From the NCBI GenBank assembly GCA_044375955.1, contig JBILLS010000003.1, positions 5,443-69,442 of the forward strand: a stretch of 64,000 nt of DNA. Reading direction: 5' to 3'. Numbering within the stretch: the stretch's first letter is position 1; each line of letters begins with the position of its first letter. The notes below the pieces were generated by a model. It saw only the letters and a list, made by a program, of their open reading frames with translations. It was not told the DNA's origin and searched no databases. The position numbers and the translations under genes were made by a program. Below, in pieces: positions 1-8,358 of the stretch. The stretch comes from VGCC01 sp044375955 (GTDB lineage Bacteria; Actinomycetota; Actinomycetes; S36-B12).

Positions 1-14
1 TCGCTTCGGTCACG

Positions 15-1208
15 GTGTCGGGGCGGAGTGCCCGAGAGATGGACCTCTCGGTTCCCTACCGGGGACGCCGGCTCTTCGGACCGGACCTGCGTCGCCAGGT
101 CGATGCCTGGGTGGCGCAGGGTGTTGCCGAGCCCTCATTCGGCGCCGCACTCCACCTCGTGCTGGATAACCCCGATTGGTTGGACCTGCACGACGTCGAC
201 ATCGCGCTCTTGGGTGCGGGGGCGGAGATGGCTCCGACCCGTTCGCTGCTGCGCTGGGGTGCACGCGTGCACGCGATCGACCTCGCGCGACCTGCCGTCT
301 GGGAGCGCTTGATCGCGATCACCCGCAGCACGGCGGGAAGCCTCCGCATCCCGATCCCCACCAGCGGGGGCGAAGCGCCATTCGTCGTGGGCGGCCTGAT
401 CCATCCCGACGACGACCAGGTGATCGCCGGCGTCGCTGGGGCCGACCTCCTCACCGCGATGCCGGAGATCCGATCGTGGCTCGCTGAGATCGAGCAGCCC
501 TTCGTGTTGGGGAGCTACGCCTACGCGGACGGCTCGCTGCATGCGCGTCTCTCGATGGCGGTCGACGCGCTCACGGTCGATCTACTGCGTGACCGCGATG
601 ACGTCACCATGGCTTTCCTCGCGACCCCCACCGACGTGTTCATGGTGCCGGAGGAATGCGTGGCCGAGTCGCGTCGCCGATGGAGAACCCGGGGCCTTTC
701 CGGTCTCCTCCAGGCGCCGTTGCGTCTTGTCGGTCAGTTCGAGCCGAACTACCCCGAGACCTATGACTCGACGACGGGGCGAGTGGTGGGTTTGAACGAC
801 TCGCTCATACCGCAGCAGGGCCCGAATTACATCCTGGCCAAGCGCATTCAGCGCTGGCGAGCGCTCGTCGCACGTGCCGAGGGTGTTCCGGTGTCACTGA
901 ACCTCGCTCCGGCCACCCGCACACAGTCGGTCATCAAGAACCGCGCACTGGCAGCCGCCTATGCGGGAGCCGGCCGGTTTGGTGTCGAGGTGTTCGAGCC
1001 CGCCACATCCACGGCACTCATGGCCGCGTTGCTCGTGCACGATCTCCGTAATCCGGCATCGTCGGCGAATCCCGCCACTCCCCTGGACAACCCGATGGAC
1101 CTGTACGTGCAGGGCGCCAATCACGGTGGCCTGTGGCGTGCGGCGTATTCACCGCGATCTGTCCTGGGGATCGCTGCACTCCTGGGGATGTTCGAGCCGC
1201 GCGCCTGA
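15..1208 (+). CDS. Conserved hypothetical protein, Rossmann-like N-terminal half
   Basis: I do not recognise a named family. The frame is open to the left edge, so the gene may be 5'-truncated; candidate starts are GTG at 15 and ATG at 39, and no good ribosome site is visible for either. Around residue 65 a glycine-rich loop (LLGAGAEMAPT) is followed by a strand ending in an acidic residue (VHAIDLA), which resembles a nucleotide-binding Rossmann unit. There is no signal peptide, and one moderately hydrophobic stretch lies near the C-terminus (SVLGIAALLGMF). A hairpin lies directly behind the stop codon. It does not appear to be coupled to the convergent sugar genes that follow. Confidence 0.7.
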   Translation: MSGRSAREMDLSVPYRGRRLFGPDLRRQVDAWVAQGVAEPSFGAALHLVLDNPDWLDLHDVDIALLGAGAEMAPTRSLLRWGARVHAIDLARPAVWERLIAITRSTAGSLRIPIPTSGGEAPFVVGGLIHPDDDQVIAGVAGADLLTAMPEIRSWLAEIEQPFVLGSYAYADGSLHARLSMAVDALTVDLLRDRDDVTMAFLATPTDVFMVPEECVAESRRRWRTRGLSGLLQAPLRLVGQFEPNYPETYDSTTGRVVGLNDSLIPQQGPNYILAKRIQRWRALVARAEGVPVSLNLAPATRTQSVIKNRALAAAYAGAGRFGVEVFEPATSTALMAALLVHDLRNPASSANPATPLDNPMDLYVQGANHGGLWRAAYSPRSVLGIAALLGMFEPRA

Positions 1209-1216
1209 AGTGACGA

Positions 1217-1251
1217 AGACCCGTGCGGCTGGGGGGCCGACGCACGGGTCT
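1217..1251. terminator. Hairpin between convergent genes
   Basis: An 11-base perfect inverted repeat (agacccgtgcg with cgcacgggtct) encloses a 13-base loop nine bases after the stop of the first gene. There is no T-run, which is common for actinobacterial terminators. It lies between two converging genes and could act in both directions. Confidence 0.6.
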
Positions 1252-1404
1252 CCTGGGCCCGGAGGCCCTCTGCTCGGGGGGTGAGCAGCACCACCATCAT
1301 TCCGGTCGCACGCACGGATTTCTGACAATTACCGGTCAATGCGCGGGCAATGTCCCCACGGGGAGGGACGCGGCAGACTGAAATTTCCGAGAACACCGAT
1401 CACT

Positions 1405-2529
1405 TTAGATCGGTGCGACAGGCCCCATGGCCGCGACCATCTGCACCTCGGCGCCTCCGATGAGGGCGGCGTCATCACCCAGCGCACCCGCAACGATGTC
1501 CACTCGTCCCGTGCGCATCTGCGGCAGGGACGCACACTCCGCGTGCACATACACCTCGACCAGAGGGAAGAGCGGGGCAAGGTGGCCACCGAGAACCACT
1601 CTCGCGGGATCGGTGATCGCGATGAGTCCCCGAAGCCCGAGTCCCAACCAGTGACCAGTCACCTCGAGCACGGCGAGGGCGTCGGTATCACCGCGACGGC
1701 CGGCGTCGAGCAGGTCATCGAAGTCACCATTCCAGCGGGATGCAATGACATCGCGACCGATGAGGGTCTCCCAACACCCTCGGGCACCGCAGGGGCACAC
1801 GTCGCCGTCGGGATCGATCGGCATGTGTCCGATCTCTCCGGCGAATCCCGCACCACCAGTGCGCACCCGTCCCCGCTCAACGTATCCGCCGCCGATTCCG
1901 ATTCCGCCCGCGACATACAGCATTGCGTCGACGCCGCGGCCGGCCCCGCGCAGGTGTTCGCCCAACGCACCGAGGTTGGCGTCGTTGCCGAAGGACACGG
2001 GAAGGGGTGTGTCCAACGCGGTGAGCACTGACGGGCCCCAATCGACATCCCGCCAGCCAAGATGTGGTGCGTAGGCGACGAAGCCGGTGTAGGCGTCGAC
2101 GATTCCGGGTACCGCGATCGAGATCCCGGCAACGCGACTGTCCGAGGGAAGCTCGCTCTGAACTCCGACGACTGCGCGCGCGATAGTCGATGCAGCTTCA
2201 TCGGGAGTGATGCCCGCCATATCTCGATCGATCACCGCACGTGCGAGGTGCACTCCACCGAATCCGTAGGCCAGGACGTGGCAGGAGTCGACGCGCACGT
2301 CGACACTGATGATCACGATGGACGTGGGGTGGGCGCGCAGGGTGTGAGATGGTCGTCCGACATGCCCGCTGAGGCCACCGCTCTCCTCCGCATAACCGGC
2401 TCGGCACAACTCGGCAGCGATGGCAGCGGCGGTGCTCCGCGTGATCCCGAGTGCAGCTCCGAGATCCGAACGACTGATCGTGCCGCGCTCGTGGAGCACG
2501 ACCAATGCCCTGGTTCGGGCGCCGCTCAC
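1405..2529 (-). CDS. ROK-family transcriptional regulator (XylR/NagC type)
   Basis: Predicted cytoplasmic sugar-responsive repressor of 374 residues. The N-terminus is a winged-helix DNA-binding domain (TISRSDLGAALGITRSTAAAI). The rest is a ROK sugar-kinase-like fold with the glycine-rich segment GGIGIGGG and the ROK zinc signature CPCGARGCWE. The frame is open further upstream, but GTG at 2529 overlaps the xylulokinase stop as GTGA, the usual translational-coupling arrangement, so I prefer that start. Being the last gene behind xylB suggests it controls this operon in response to xylose, xylulose or a related sugar; that is inference from position. Confidence 0.85.
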   Translation of the reverse strand: MSGARTRALVVLHERGTISRSDLGAALGITRSTAAAIAAELCRAGYAEESGGLSGHVGRPSHTLRAHPTSIVIISVDVRVDSCHVLAYGFGGVHLARAVIDRDMAGITPDEAASTIARAVVGVQSELPSDSRVAGISIAVPGIVDAYTGFVAYAPHLGWRDVDWGPSVLTALDTPLPVSFGNDANLGALGEHLRGAGRGVDAMLYVAGGIGIGGGYVERGRVRTGGAGFAGEIGHMPIDPDGDVCPCGARGCWETLIGRDVIASRWNGDFDDLLDAGRRGDTDALAVLEVTGHWLGLGLRGLIAITDPARVVLGGHLAPLFPLVEVYVHAECASLPQMRTGRVDIVAGALGDDAALIGGAEVQMVAAMGPVAPI

Positions 2530-3926
2530 GAATTCCCGATGGGATACGTGCGGGAGCGCGCGTCGGCGTAGTTCTCTCGGATCACCGCGTGCGGTGCGGG
2601 TGCGAACTCCGCGGCATCGGTCAACGGACCGCGCCATGCGGGTGGCTCGGATCTCCCCGACACAACCCACGCGGCCTGACGTGCGGCGCCATCGGCGACG
2701 TACTCACCGGGAGTTGGCACCAACACCGGGACACTGAACAGGGTCGTGGCGACCTGCGCCACCGCCGGGTTCGCCGCCGCACCTCCGATGAGGAGTACGC
2801 GACGTGGAGCGACACCCACGTCGACGAGGGCATCCACCGCGTCGGCGAGTCCGCACAACATTCCTTCGATCGCAGCTCGTGCGATGTTTGCGGGTGTGAA
2901 GTTCTGGCGGGTGATGCCGCACAGCGTCCCGCGGGCTTCGGGAAGGTTGGGTGTGCGTTCCCCGTCGAGGTAGGGAAGCAGTACGAGACCATCAGCCCCC
3001 TGCGGGGCACTGAGTGCGGCGCTCGCGAAGTCGTCCATATCGAGGCCAAGCATCGCCGCCGTCGACGTCAAGACGCGCGCCGCGTTCAAGGTGCACACCA
3101 GTGGCAGGAACCGGCCGCGGGCATCGGCGAATCCCGCGACGAGCCCGGAGGCATCCCGACTGGGGGTCTCGGACACCGCGAAAGCCGTTCCGGAAGTTCC
3201 CAGGGAGACGACGACGTCACCCGGCTGCAGGTCCAGGGCGAGTGCGGCCGACATGTTGTCGCCGGTGCCGGGTCCCAGCACGATGTCGGTCCCGGCGATG
3301 GTCCCGACCTGCTCGTGCGGCGCGACCACCGTGGGCAGGTCCACCACACGACCGAGGGCCAACTCGAACAGGTCGAGGCGGTAGGCGTTTTCGGCGGGCG
3401 ACCAGTAGCCGGTTCCACTCGCGTCACCGCGGTCGGTCACGGCAACCGCGGGCGTGCCCGCCAACTTCCACGTCAGGTAATCGTGGGGCAGGAGTACCCG
3501 TCGCGTGCGCGCGGCGCTCTCCGGCTCATTCCTCGCCATCCAGCGCACCTTGCTGACGGTGAAAGCCGCTAGCGGGACACTGCCCACCGCATCCGCCCAT
3601 GCACCGGGCCCGCCGAGCTCGGTGACCAGGTCCTCGGCGTCACGCGCCGATCGGGTGTCGTTCCATAGGAGCGCATCGCGCACCGGCTCCCCGGACTCGT
3701 CGAGGGCGACCATGCCGTGCTGCTGGCCCGCGACACTGAGTGCGACGACGCCGTCAAGGAACCCATCCAGGGCCGTGCTCAACTCGCGCCACCAGATACG
3801 TGCATCGATCTCGGTGGCATCCGGATGGCTCCCGCGCGCCTCGCGCACGAGTTCCCCGGTGTCAGCGTCTCGAACGACAACCTTCACCGACTGCGTGGAC
3901 GAATCGACCCCGGCAACGAATGGCAT
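2526..3926 (-). CDS. xylB: Xylulokinase, FGGY family
   Basis: Phosphorylates D-xylulose (or a related ketopentose) with ATP for entry to the pentose phosphate pathway. The 466 residues are close to the usual length for the family. The N-terminal ATP-site strand is DSSTQSVK, followed by GQQHGMV and NDTR segments that contact sugar in xylulokinases, GDASGTGYW carrying the probable catalytic Asp, and the C-terminal LIGGAAANP glycine motif. It lies 22 bases behind the HNH nuclease gene on the same strand and overlaps the ROK regulator by four bases. A second FGGY kinase at 14.6-16.0 kb is clearly diverged, so the two probably have different substrates. No sugar transporter is present in the window. 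Confidence 0.88.
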   Translation of the reverse strand: MPFVAGVDSSTQSVKVVVRDADTGELVREARGSHPDATEIDARIWWRELSTALDGFLDGVVALSVAGQQHGMVALDESGEPVRDALLWNDTRSARDAEDLVTELGGPGAWADAVGSVPLAAFTVSKVRWMARNEPESAARTRRVLLPHDYLTWKLAGTPAVAVTDRGDASGTGYWSPAENAYRLDLFELALGRVVDLPTVVAPHEQVGTIAGTDIVLGPGTGDNMSAALALDLQPGDVVVSLGTSGTAFAVSETPSRDASGLVAGFADARGRFLPLVCTLNAARVLTSTAAMLGLDMDDFASAALSAPQGADGLVLLPYLDGERTPNLPEARGTLCGITRQNFTPANIARAAIEGMLCGLADAVDALVDVGVAPRRVLLIGGAAANPAVAQVATTLFSVPVLVPTPGEYVADGAARQAAWVVSGRSEPPAWRGPLTDAAEFAPAPHAVIRENYADARSRTYPIGNS

Positions 3927-3948
3927 GTGCGTAATCTCGCACAGACTC

Positions 3949-4593
3949 TCAGCGCGCGCCCGCGATGGGGGGAACCGTCATCAGGGGTGGGCAGCCGCGC
4001 AAGATCTGGGTCAGCGCGGACTTCTCAGCGGAATCCACCGCCAGGCGCCAGCGGTACTTCACCGCGATCCAGGTCTTGGCATACCAGCACACATCGCGGT
4101 CCGGAAGCCACTCCGTCGGATCACGATCCGACTTGGTGCGGTTGCTCCCCGCGGTCACGGCGATAAGCGATCCTGCGTAACCGACATCATTGGCGAACGC
4201 CTCGCGCGTGCGGGGATCCCACCGCCACGCGCCGGAGTCCCAGGCCTCCTTCAACGGCACCATGTGGTCGATGTCGAAGGTGCGTGACTCCGATGTGTTC
4301 TCACCGTCGTATCGCGAGAACCACGTTCCGTCTATGACACGACAGTCGCGGATAGCTCCCGAGGTCCGTTCGGCGGCAAGGACGTCCTCGCGGGTGTCAC
4401 ACCCATTCCGATCGAGATCGGACCAGTGCCGGAAGAGGTCACGGTCGTAGCCGGCGCCGCGTTCCTGGCTAACCGGCAGGGAGTTCAGAACACGCAGGGC
4501 CGGTTCGCGGGAGTCGGCGAACGCGGGCGAGATTGTCGCCCACAGCAGCGCGAGGACGATTCCCCCGCGCACCACATGCCCCCGGGTGCGCAC
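3949..4593 (-). CDS. Secreted HNH-family nuclease
   Basis: Protein of 214 residues with a signal peptide (hydrophobic VLALLWATISPAFA, likely cleavage near residue 27). The HNH-like core is the motif DIDHMVPLKEAW with His110 as probable catalytic base, an Asn at 151 in SNRTKSDRDP, and several Cys that could form disulfides after export. This pattern matches actinobacterial exported HNH/GmrSD-like nucleases, which degrade extracellular nucleic acid for nutrients or act against competitors. The GTG start shares one base with the stop of the acidic protein gene before it (TAGTG), so the two are probably translated together. Confidence 0.82.
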   Translation of the reverse strand: MRTRGHVVRGGIVLALLWATISPAFADSREPALRVLNSLPVSQERGAGYDRDLFRHWSDLDRNGCDTREDVLAAERTSGAIRDCRVIDGTWFSRYDGENTSESRTFDIDHMVPLKEAWDSGAWRWDPRTREAFANDVGYAGSLIAVTAGSNRTKSDRDPTEWLPDRDVCWYAKTWIAVKYRWRLAVDSAEKSALTQILRGCPPLMTVPPIAGAR

Positions 4594-4850
4594 TACTCCT
4601 CGAGTGGAAGCACCACGGTCTCGGATTGGGCGATGAGGTTGGCGTCGGCGTCGTAGACGCTCACCTTCTCGTCCTCGAGAAGGAGGTTGCCATCGGCGTC
4701 GAGGACATCGATCGTCTCGTCGACCACGGACCCATCGGGACCACTCGCCACAACCAGGTTGTCAGAGATCGCGCCGATCACCACGTCGTTCTCATCGACC
4801 ACGATGTCGATCTGGAGGTCCTCACCGATCTCGATGTCGTCATCCGCCAC
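4593..4850 (-). CDS. Small highly acidic protein coupled to the HNH nuclease
   Basis: Protein of 85 residues with about 25 Asp/Glu and only one Lys, with no signal peptide or membrane segment. The sequence alternates short hydrophobic strands with acidic turns (VVDENDVVIGA, VLDADGNLLL, VYDADANLIA), suggesting an all-beta repeat structure. I do not recognise a family. The ATG at 4850 is preceded by AAAGGAG, a good ribosome site. Its stop overlaps the nuclease start by one base. A cytosolic acidic partner made just before a basic exported nuclease resembles nuclease-immunity pairs, but this is inference only. Confidence 0.72.
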   Translation of the reverse strand: MADDDIEIGEDLQIDIVVDENDVVIGAISDNLVVASGPDGSVVDETIDVLDADGNLLLEDEKVSVYDADANLIAQSETVVLPLEE

Positions 4851-4910
4851 CCTGTGCTCCTTTCGCGTGCGATGAGCCTAGGTGGTGCGGGCCAGCAGGC
4901 GCCACCGGGC

Positions 4911-6266
4911 TCACTTCACGCGGACTGTTCGCGACCAGTCAGAGACCGCACTGCGCCCCTCCGGCGTGATGGCCAGCACGCGGTAGCGGTGTTTACCGCT
5001 CCTGACATCGACTGTGCAGCGCAGGGGGACAGCGTCACTGGCGATCCTGCAGACCTCTTTCCCACCGGTCGTGCGCACGCTGTAGGCCGAGACGCGCGGG
5101 TAGTCGACCGGGGTCACGCCGATCTGCACGGCACCGGACCTGGCCTTCACGCGGGGTGCTGTCGGCGTCAGGACGGTGAATGCGGGCACCAGGCTCGAGT
5201 CACCCTCCCCCTGCGCGTTGAGGGAACGCACGGCAGCTTCGCCGGGGATCGATGCGACGGGTGCGGTGCACACGAGGTCCGCGGCGTTACAGACCATGGC
5301 GCCGTCGATCCCCACCACCTGATAGGACGTGGCGAACTCGGGGGCGATCTCCGGTGCGGTCCACCAGGTCGTTCGGGTGTTCCCGACGACCACCGACTTC
5401 ACGTCGGTCGGTCCGCTCGGGACCAGGGGGTTCCCGGTTGCAGCCAGCGCAGGATTCATGATCGACAGATACGTGATGGGAACGAACGAGGCGGCCCCGA
5501 CGGCCGACGTGCCGCAGGATCCACCTGCGATAACGCCGGCGAGCAGGTTGCCGGTCGCCGCTGATGCCCATCGCGGACCACCGCTATCCCCCGAGCAGAT
5601 ATCTCCGACTCCCGCGGTGCGCGAGTTGATGACCCATCCGGTGGATCCGCGATAGTCCTCGTCGATGCCTGCGAGCGGGAGAGACACCTGAGCGGGGACG
5701 TCCCCGCCACCGCCGGTCAGCGATGTGCGCCCATAGCCGGCGGCGAACACCGCGGCGTTCTGCGAGGTCCACAGTCCGATCTCCGCACGGGAAGCGAGAC
5801 GGCTGATCGCCGTGGGACCGATGTCCGAATCGAGGACCAACGCAGCGATGTCGTTTGCCACCACCTGGCGACCTACCTGCACGAATCCGGGGGGCGTGAT
5901 GATCTGCACGACGCGCGCCGGACTTCGGGCGGCCAGGGACCCACCCACCAACTGGTAGGGCGCACCCGGGGTATTCAGTTGGAGGCGGGCCGGATCGATG
6001 ACGGCTCCGGTGTTCTCCTCGGTGACGCAGTGGGCGGCGGTGAGCAGGACGCGCGGCTTCCAGACCGACGCGCTGCAGATGCGGAAGAGGTTGCCCGAGA
6101 GATAGGCGGTGCCCACCACGATCGGATTACCCACAGCCACCGAACCGCCGAAGACCCGCGGTTCAGCAGAAGCCGGGGTTACCCCCACGAGGAGCGCACA
6201 CACCGCCACGAGGCCTGCCCAGACGCGCATTCGACAAGGGAACCACACGGTCCGCAGATCCGACAT
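4911..6266 (-). CDS. Secreted trypsin-like serine protease with C-terminal fibronectin-like region
   Basis: Family S1 protease of 451 residues exported through a signal peptide ending near ASA at residue 34. Catalytic residues are visible as TAAHC (His79), NDIAAL (Asp139) and GDSGGP (Ser228). The zymogen-type N-terminus RVFGG follows the signal sequence almost directly. After residue 265 come two fibronectin type III-like modules, marked by strand patterns such as RTTWWTAPE and YRVLAITPEGRS, which probably anchor the enzyme to a surface or substrate. An alternative start is ATG at 6230, which would leave a cleaner signal peptide; neither has a strong ribosome site. The divergent ion channel gene begins 61 bases away. 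Confidence 0.88.
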   Translation of the reverse strand: MSDLRTVWFPCRMRVWAGLVAVCALLVGVTPASAEPRVFGGSVAVGNPIVVGTAYLSGNLFRICSASVWKPRVLLTAAHCVTEENTGAVIDPARLQLNTPGAPYQLVGGSLAARSPARVVQIITPPGFVQVGRQVVANDIAALVLDSDIGPTAISRLASRAEIGLWTSQNAAVFAAGYGRTSLTGGGGDVPAQVSLPLAGIDEDYRGSTGWVINSRTAGVGDICSGDSGGPRWASAATGNLLAGVIAGGSCGTSAVGAASFVPITYLSIMNPALAATGNPLVPSGPTDVKSVVVGNTRTTWWTAPEIAPEFATSYQVVGIDGAMVCNAADLVCTAPVASIPGEAAVRSLNAQGEGDSSLVPAFTVLTPTAPRVKARSGAVQIGVTPVDYPRVSAYSVRTTGGKEVCRIASDAVPLRCTVDVRSGKHRYRVLAITPEGRSAVSDWSRTVRVK

Positions 6267-6327
6267 CGGAGGCTCTCAGGGCCGGTCATTCCCCGGGGTT
6301 CGCGGTATTCGTCTCTAGCATCGACAC

Positions 6328-7104
6328 ATGGCGACGGCGACCGAGATTCCACCGCCACCTCACCCGCTTTCCCCCGCGAAGATGAAGCGCTGGGACCTCC
6401 TGAAGACGTACGAAGCCAAGACCACGACCGCGCTGTCGGTGCTCGCTTTGGTCTACCTGTTCACCTTCACGGCCCAGGCGATTTGGTTCTACCCCCAGCA
6501 AGCCTGGTTCCAATACATGCAGCTGTTCGGCTACTTGCTGTGGCTGCTGTTCGCTATCGATCTGCTGTTCCGATTCACCATTGACCCCATCAAGCGTTCC
6601 TTCTTCCGCAACAACGCCCTCGACACCATCACCGTGGTCATTCCGCAACTGCGCGCTCTGCGCGCTCTGCGTGCGTTCACCAGTAAGGGCATCTTCTCGC
6701 GCGGCAAAACAGGGAGCATCCTCACCAGCGGTGGGATCACCTCGGGAATCCTGGCCGTCCTCCTGATCGTGTGGGTGGGCGGCCTGATGGTGCTCAATGC
6801 CGAGCGCGGAGCCCCTGGTGCAGAGATCGACAACTTCGGTGACGCGATCTGGTGGGGCTTCGAGACGATTACTACGGTCGGCTACGGGGACTTCGTGCCC
6901 GTTACCGGCTTGGGTCGATTCTTCGCCGTGATGATCATGTTCGTCGGCATCGGCGTGCTCAGCACCGTGACCGCCACGGTCGCAGCGAGCCTGGCCCGCA
7001 ACAAGACCTCTCCGCCCGATCCCAGCCAGGAAGTCCTGGCTGAACTCAGTGAGCTGAAGAGCATGGTTGCCTCGTTGCAGGCCAAGCTCGATGCGAAGTC
7101 CTAA
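6328..7104 (+). CDS. Voltage-gated-type potassium channel
   Basis: Integral membrane K+ channel subunit of 258 residues. The selectivity filter TTVGYGD spans residues 182-188, between two hydrophobic helices (about 139-156 and 193-213). Further helices at about 33-53 and 63-84, plus a basic segment PQLRALRALRAF near 106-117, give an S1-S6-like layout with a shortened voltage sensor. The last 30 residues are a short coiled coil (ELSELKSMVASLQ) that may promote tetramer assembly. The gene ends tail-to-tail with the DUF4397 gene, sharing four bases (CTAA), so each stop lies inside the other gene's end. Confidence 0.9.
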   Translation: MATATEIPPPPHPLSPAKMKRWDLLKTYEAKTTTALSVLALVYLFTFTAQAIWFYPQQAWFQYMQLFGYLLWLLFAIDLLFRFTIDPIKRSFFRNNALDTITVVIPQLRALRALRAFTSKGIFSRGKTGSILTSGGITSGILAVLLIVWVGGLMVLNAERGAPGAEIDNFGDAIWWGFETITTVGYGDFVPVTGLGRFFAVMIMFVGIGVLSTVTATVAASLARNKTSPPDPSQEVLAELSELKSMVASLQAKLDAKS

Positions 7105-7793
7105 CCCTTGGCGTTCACTCGCTGGGTGGCCAACGCGAGGGTTCCATCCGTGGCAGATCCCCAGGCGTAGACGATGGTGTTGAAGGGCCGCACGGCATTG
7201 ACCTGCGTCGGACCGAGCACCACCGCGTCGTTGTTCGCCAGGGACACCGTGATCGCGTAAGTCGCCGCGGTGACTCGCTTGGTGGCGGACGCTCCATTGG
7301 TCAGAGCGCCGAAGACGACTTCGCCGTTCGCACGGAAGTCCACCGCCGGGGCTGCAGCGATGTGGCGCACCGTCAACCGACCGAAGCCCACCGGGTTCTT
7401 CGCGGAACAGTCCGCAAACCGGTTCGTCGTCGGTGCTCCCGTGGCGTCGAGGTTCGCGGTGATCGTGGAACAGGTTCCCGCGAGGAACACTGCGTTGTCG
7501 ATCGCGAGCAGCGGTTGGCCGGAGCCCGGCATGGAGCCATCGGCGTAGATGCCGATGTCATAGGTCCCCTGTCGCACCTTCAATGTGCGAAGTTGACCAG
7601 GGGTGAGGTTGTTGAGAAGTCGTATATCCCCTGCATAGACGTCGACGACATCTGCTCCCTTACCTGCGGGGATGGCGTGGAGGACGGAAACGGTGGCCTT
7701 GTTGTTATTCGGCGCAGCACTCACCGCCGGTGCGGTCACGCTGAGACCGACTAGTGCCGCCGCGAATGCGGCAAGTAAACGTACGCGAGACAT
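7101..7793 (-). CDS. Exported DUF4397-domain protein
   Basis: Secreted protein of 230 residues. ATG at 7793 is chosen because it begins a standard signal peptide (MSRVRLLAAFAAALVGLS, cleavage after SAA) and has an AGG ribosome site; the longer frame to 7847 adds a non-signal extension. The body holds two DUF4397-like beta repeats, with features VLHAIPAG, VVDVYAGD and a parallel VRHIAAAPAVDFRANG. Members are found outside the membrane in many actinobacteria, and their biochemical role is unknown to me. It may be a structural or adhesion protein. Confidence 0.82.
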   Translation of the reverse strand: MSRVRLLAAFAAALVGLSVTAPAVSAAPNNNKATVSVLHAIPAGKGADVVDVYAGDIRLLNNLTPGQLRTLKVRQGTYDIGIYADGSMPGSGQPLLAIDNAVFLAGTCSTITANLDATGAPTTNRFADCSAKNPVGFGRLTVRHIAAAPAVDFRANGEVVFGALTNGASATKRVTAATYAITVSLANNDAVVLGPTQVNAVRPFNTIVYAWGSATDGTLALATQRVNAKG

Positions 7794-7922
7794 GGAACCT
7801 GCTTTCGGTAGATGGACAATCCCACTGTCTCGATCCACATTCGGCACTGCACGCGGAATGGACGCCGAAAGACGTCATTGCCTGGATATGTTCAGATGCC
7901 CTGCTGCTGGAATACTCGCGCC

Positions 7923-8225
7923 GTGGCAACGAGTTTCACGTTCACCTCGACGGTGTGGCTGTTTAAGGGTGATTCCGCCTGGCACTTCGTGAGTCTCCCC
8001 GAGGACATCGCGGATGAGATCGCCGATCTCATGGAGGGGCGGCTTCGCGGTTTCGGCAGCGTTCGCGTGGAAGTGACCTCGCAGGACACCACGTGGAGCA
8101 CATCGATCTTCCCGGACAGGAAATCCGGCACTTACATTCTTCCGCTGAAGAAGCAGGTGCGAGAGCAGCTGAAGATCGCTGAGGGTTCACGGGTGAAACT
8201 CACCGTGCGCGTCATCGCCGACTGA
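7923..8225 (+). CDS. DUF1905-domain protein
   Basis: Small cytoplasmic protein of about 100 residues starting at GTG 7923 (VATSFTFTSTVWLFKG). The upstream extension to 7812 has no family-like sequence. Characteristic DUF1905 elements are the W-strand with HFVSLPED, IADEI, the GFGSVRVEV strand, TSIFPD and LPLKKQVR. The domain is a small beta barrel and the specific role is unknown. It is followed four bases later by the 3' end of an oppositely oriented tRNA-Lys gene. Confidence 0.8.
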   Translation: MATSFTFTSTVWLFKGDSAWHFVSLPEDIADEIADLMEGRLRGFGSVRVEVTSQDTTWSTSIFPDRKSGTYILPLKKQVREQLKIAEGSRVKLTVRVIAD

Positions 8226-8228
8226 CAG

Positions 8229-8300
8229 TGGGTCGCCCGGGGCTCGAACCCGGAACCTACGGATTAAAAGTCCGCAGCTCTACCGTTGAGCTAGCGACCC
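8229..8300 (-). tRNA. tRNA-Lys (anticodon TTT)
   Basis: Read on the minus strand, the acceptor stem is GGGTCGC paired with GCGACCC, followed by discriminator A. The D-arm, the anticodon arm with loop CTTTTAA (anticodon TTT), and the T-arm GGTTCGAGCC are complete. No CCA is encoded. Confidence 0.95.
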
Positions 8301-8358
8301 GAGTTCCACGAGGGAGCGCAAGCGTATCCGGGTGTGAGATGCCCACCGGGTCTCGCGC

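Noticed and set aside
1405..2670. Longer form of the ROK regulator starting at 2670
   Set aside because: The extra 47 residues are Arg-rich and lie over the xylulokinase end; GTG at 2529 overlaps the xylB stop by four bases and starts just before the winged-helix domain.
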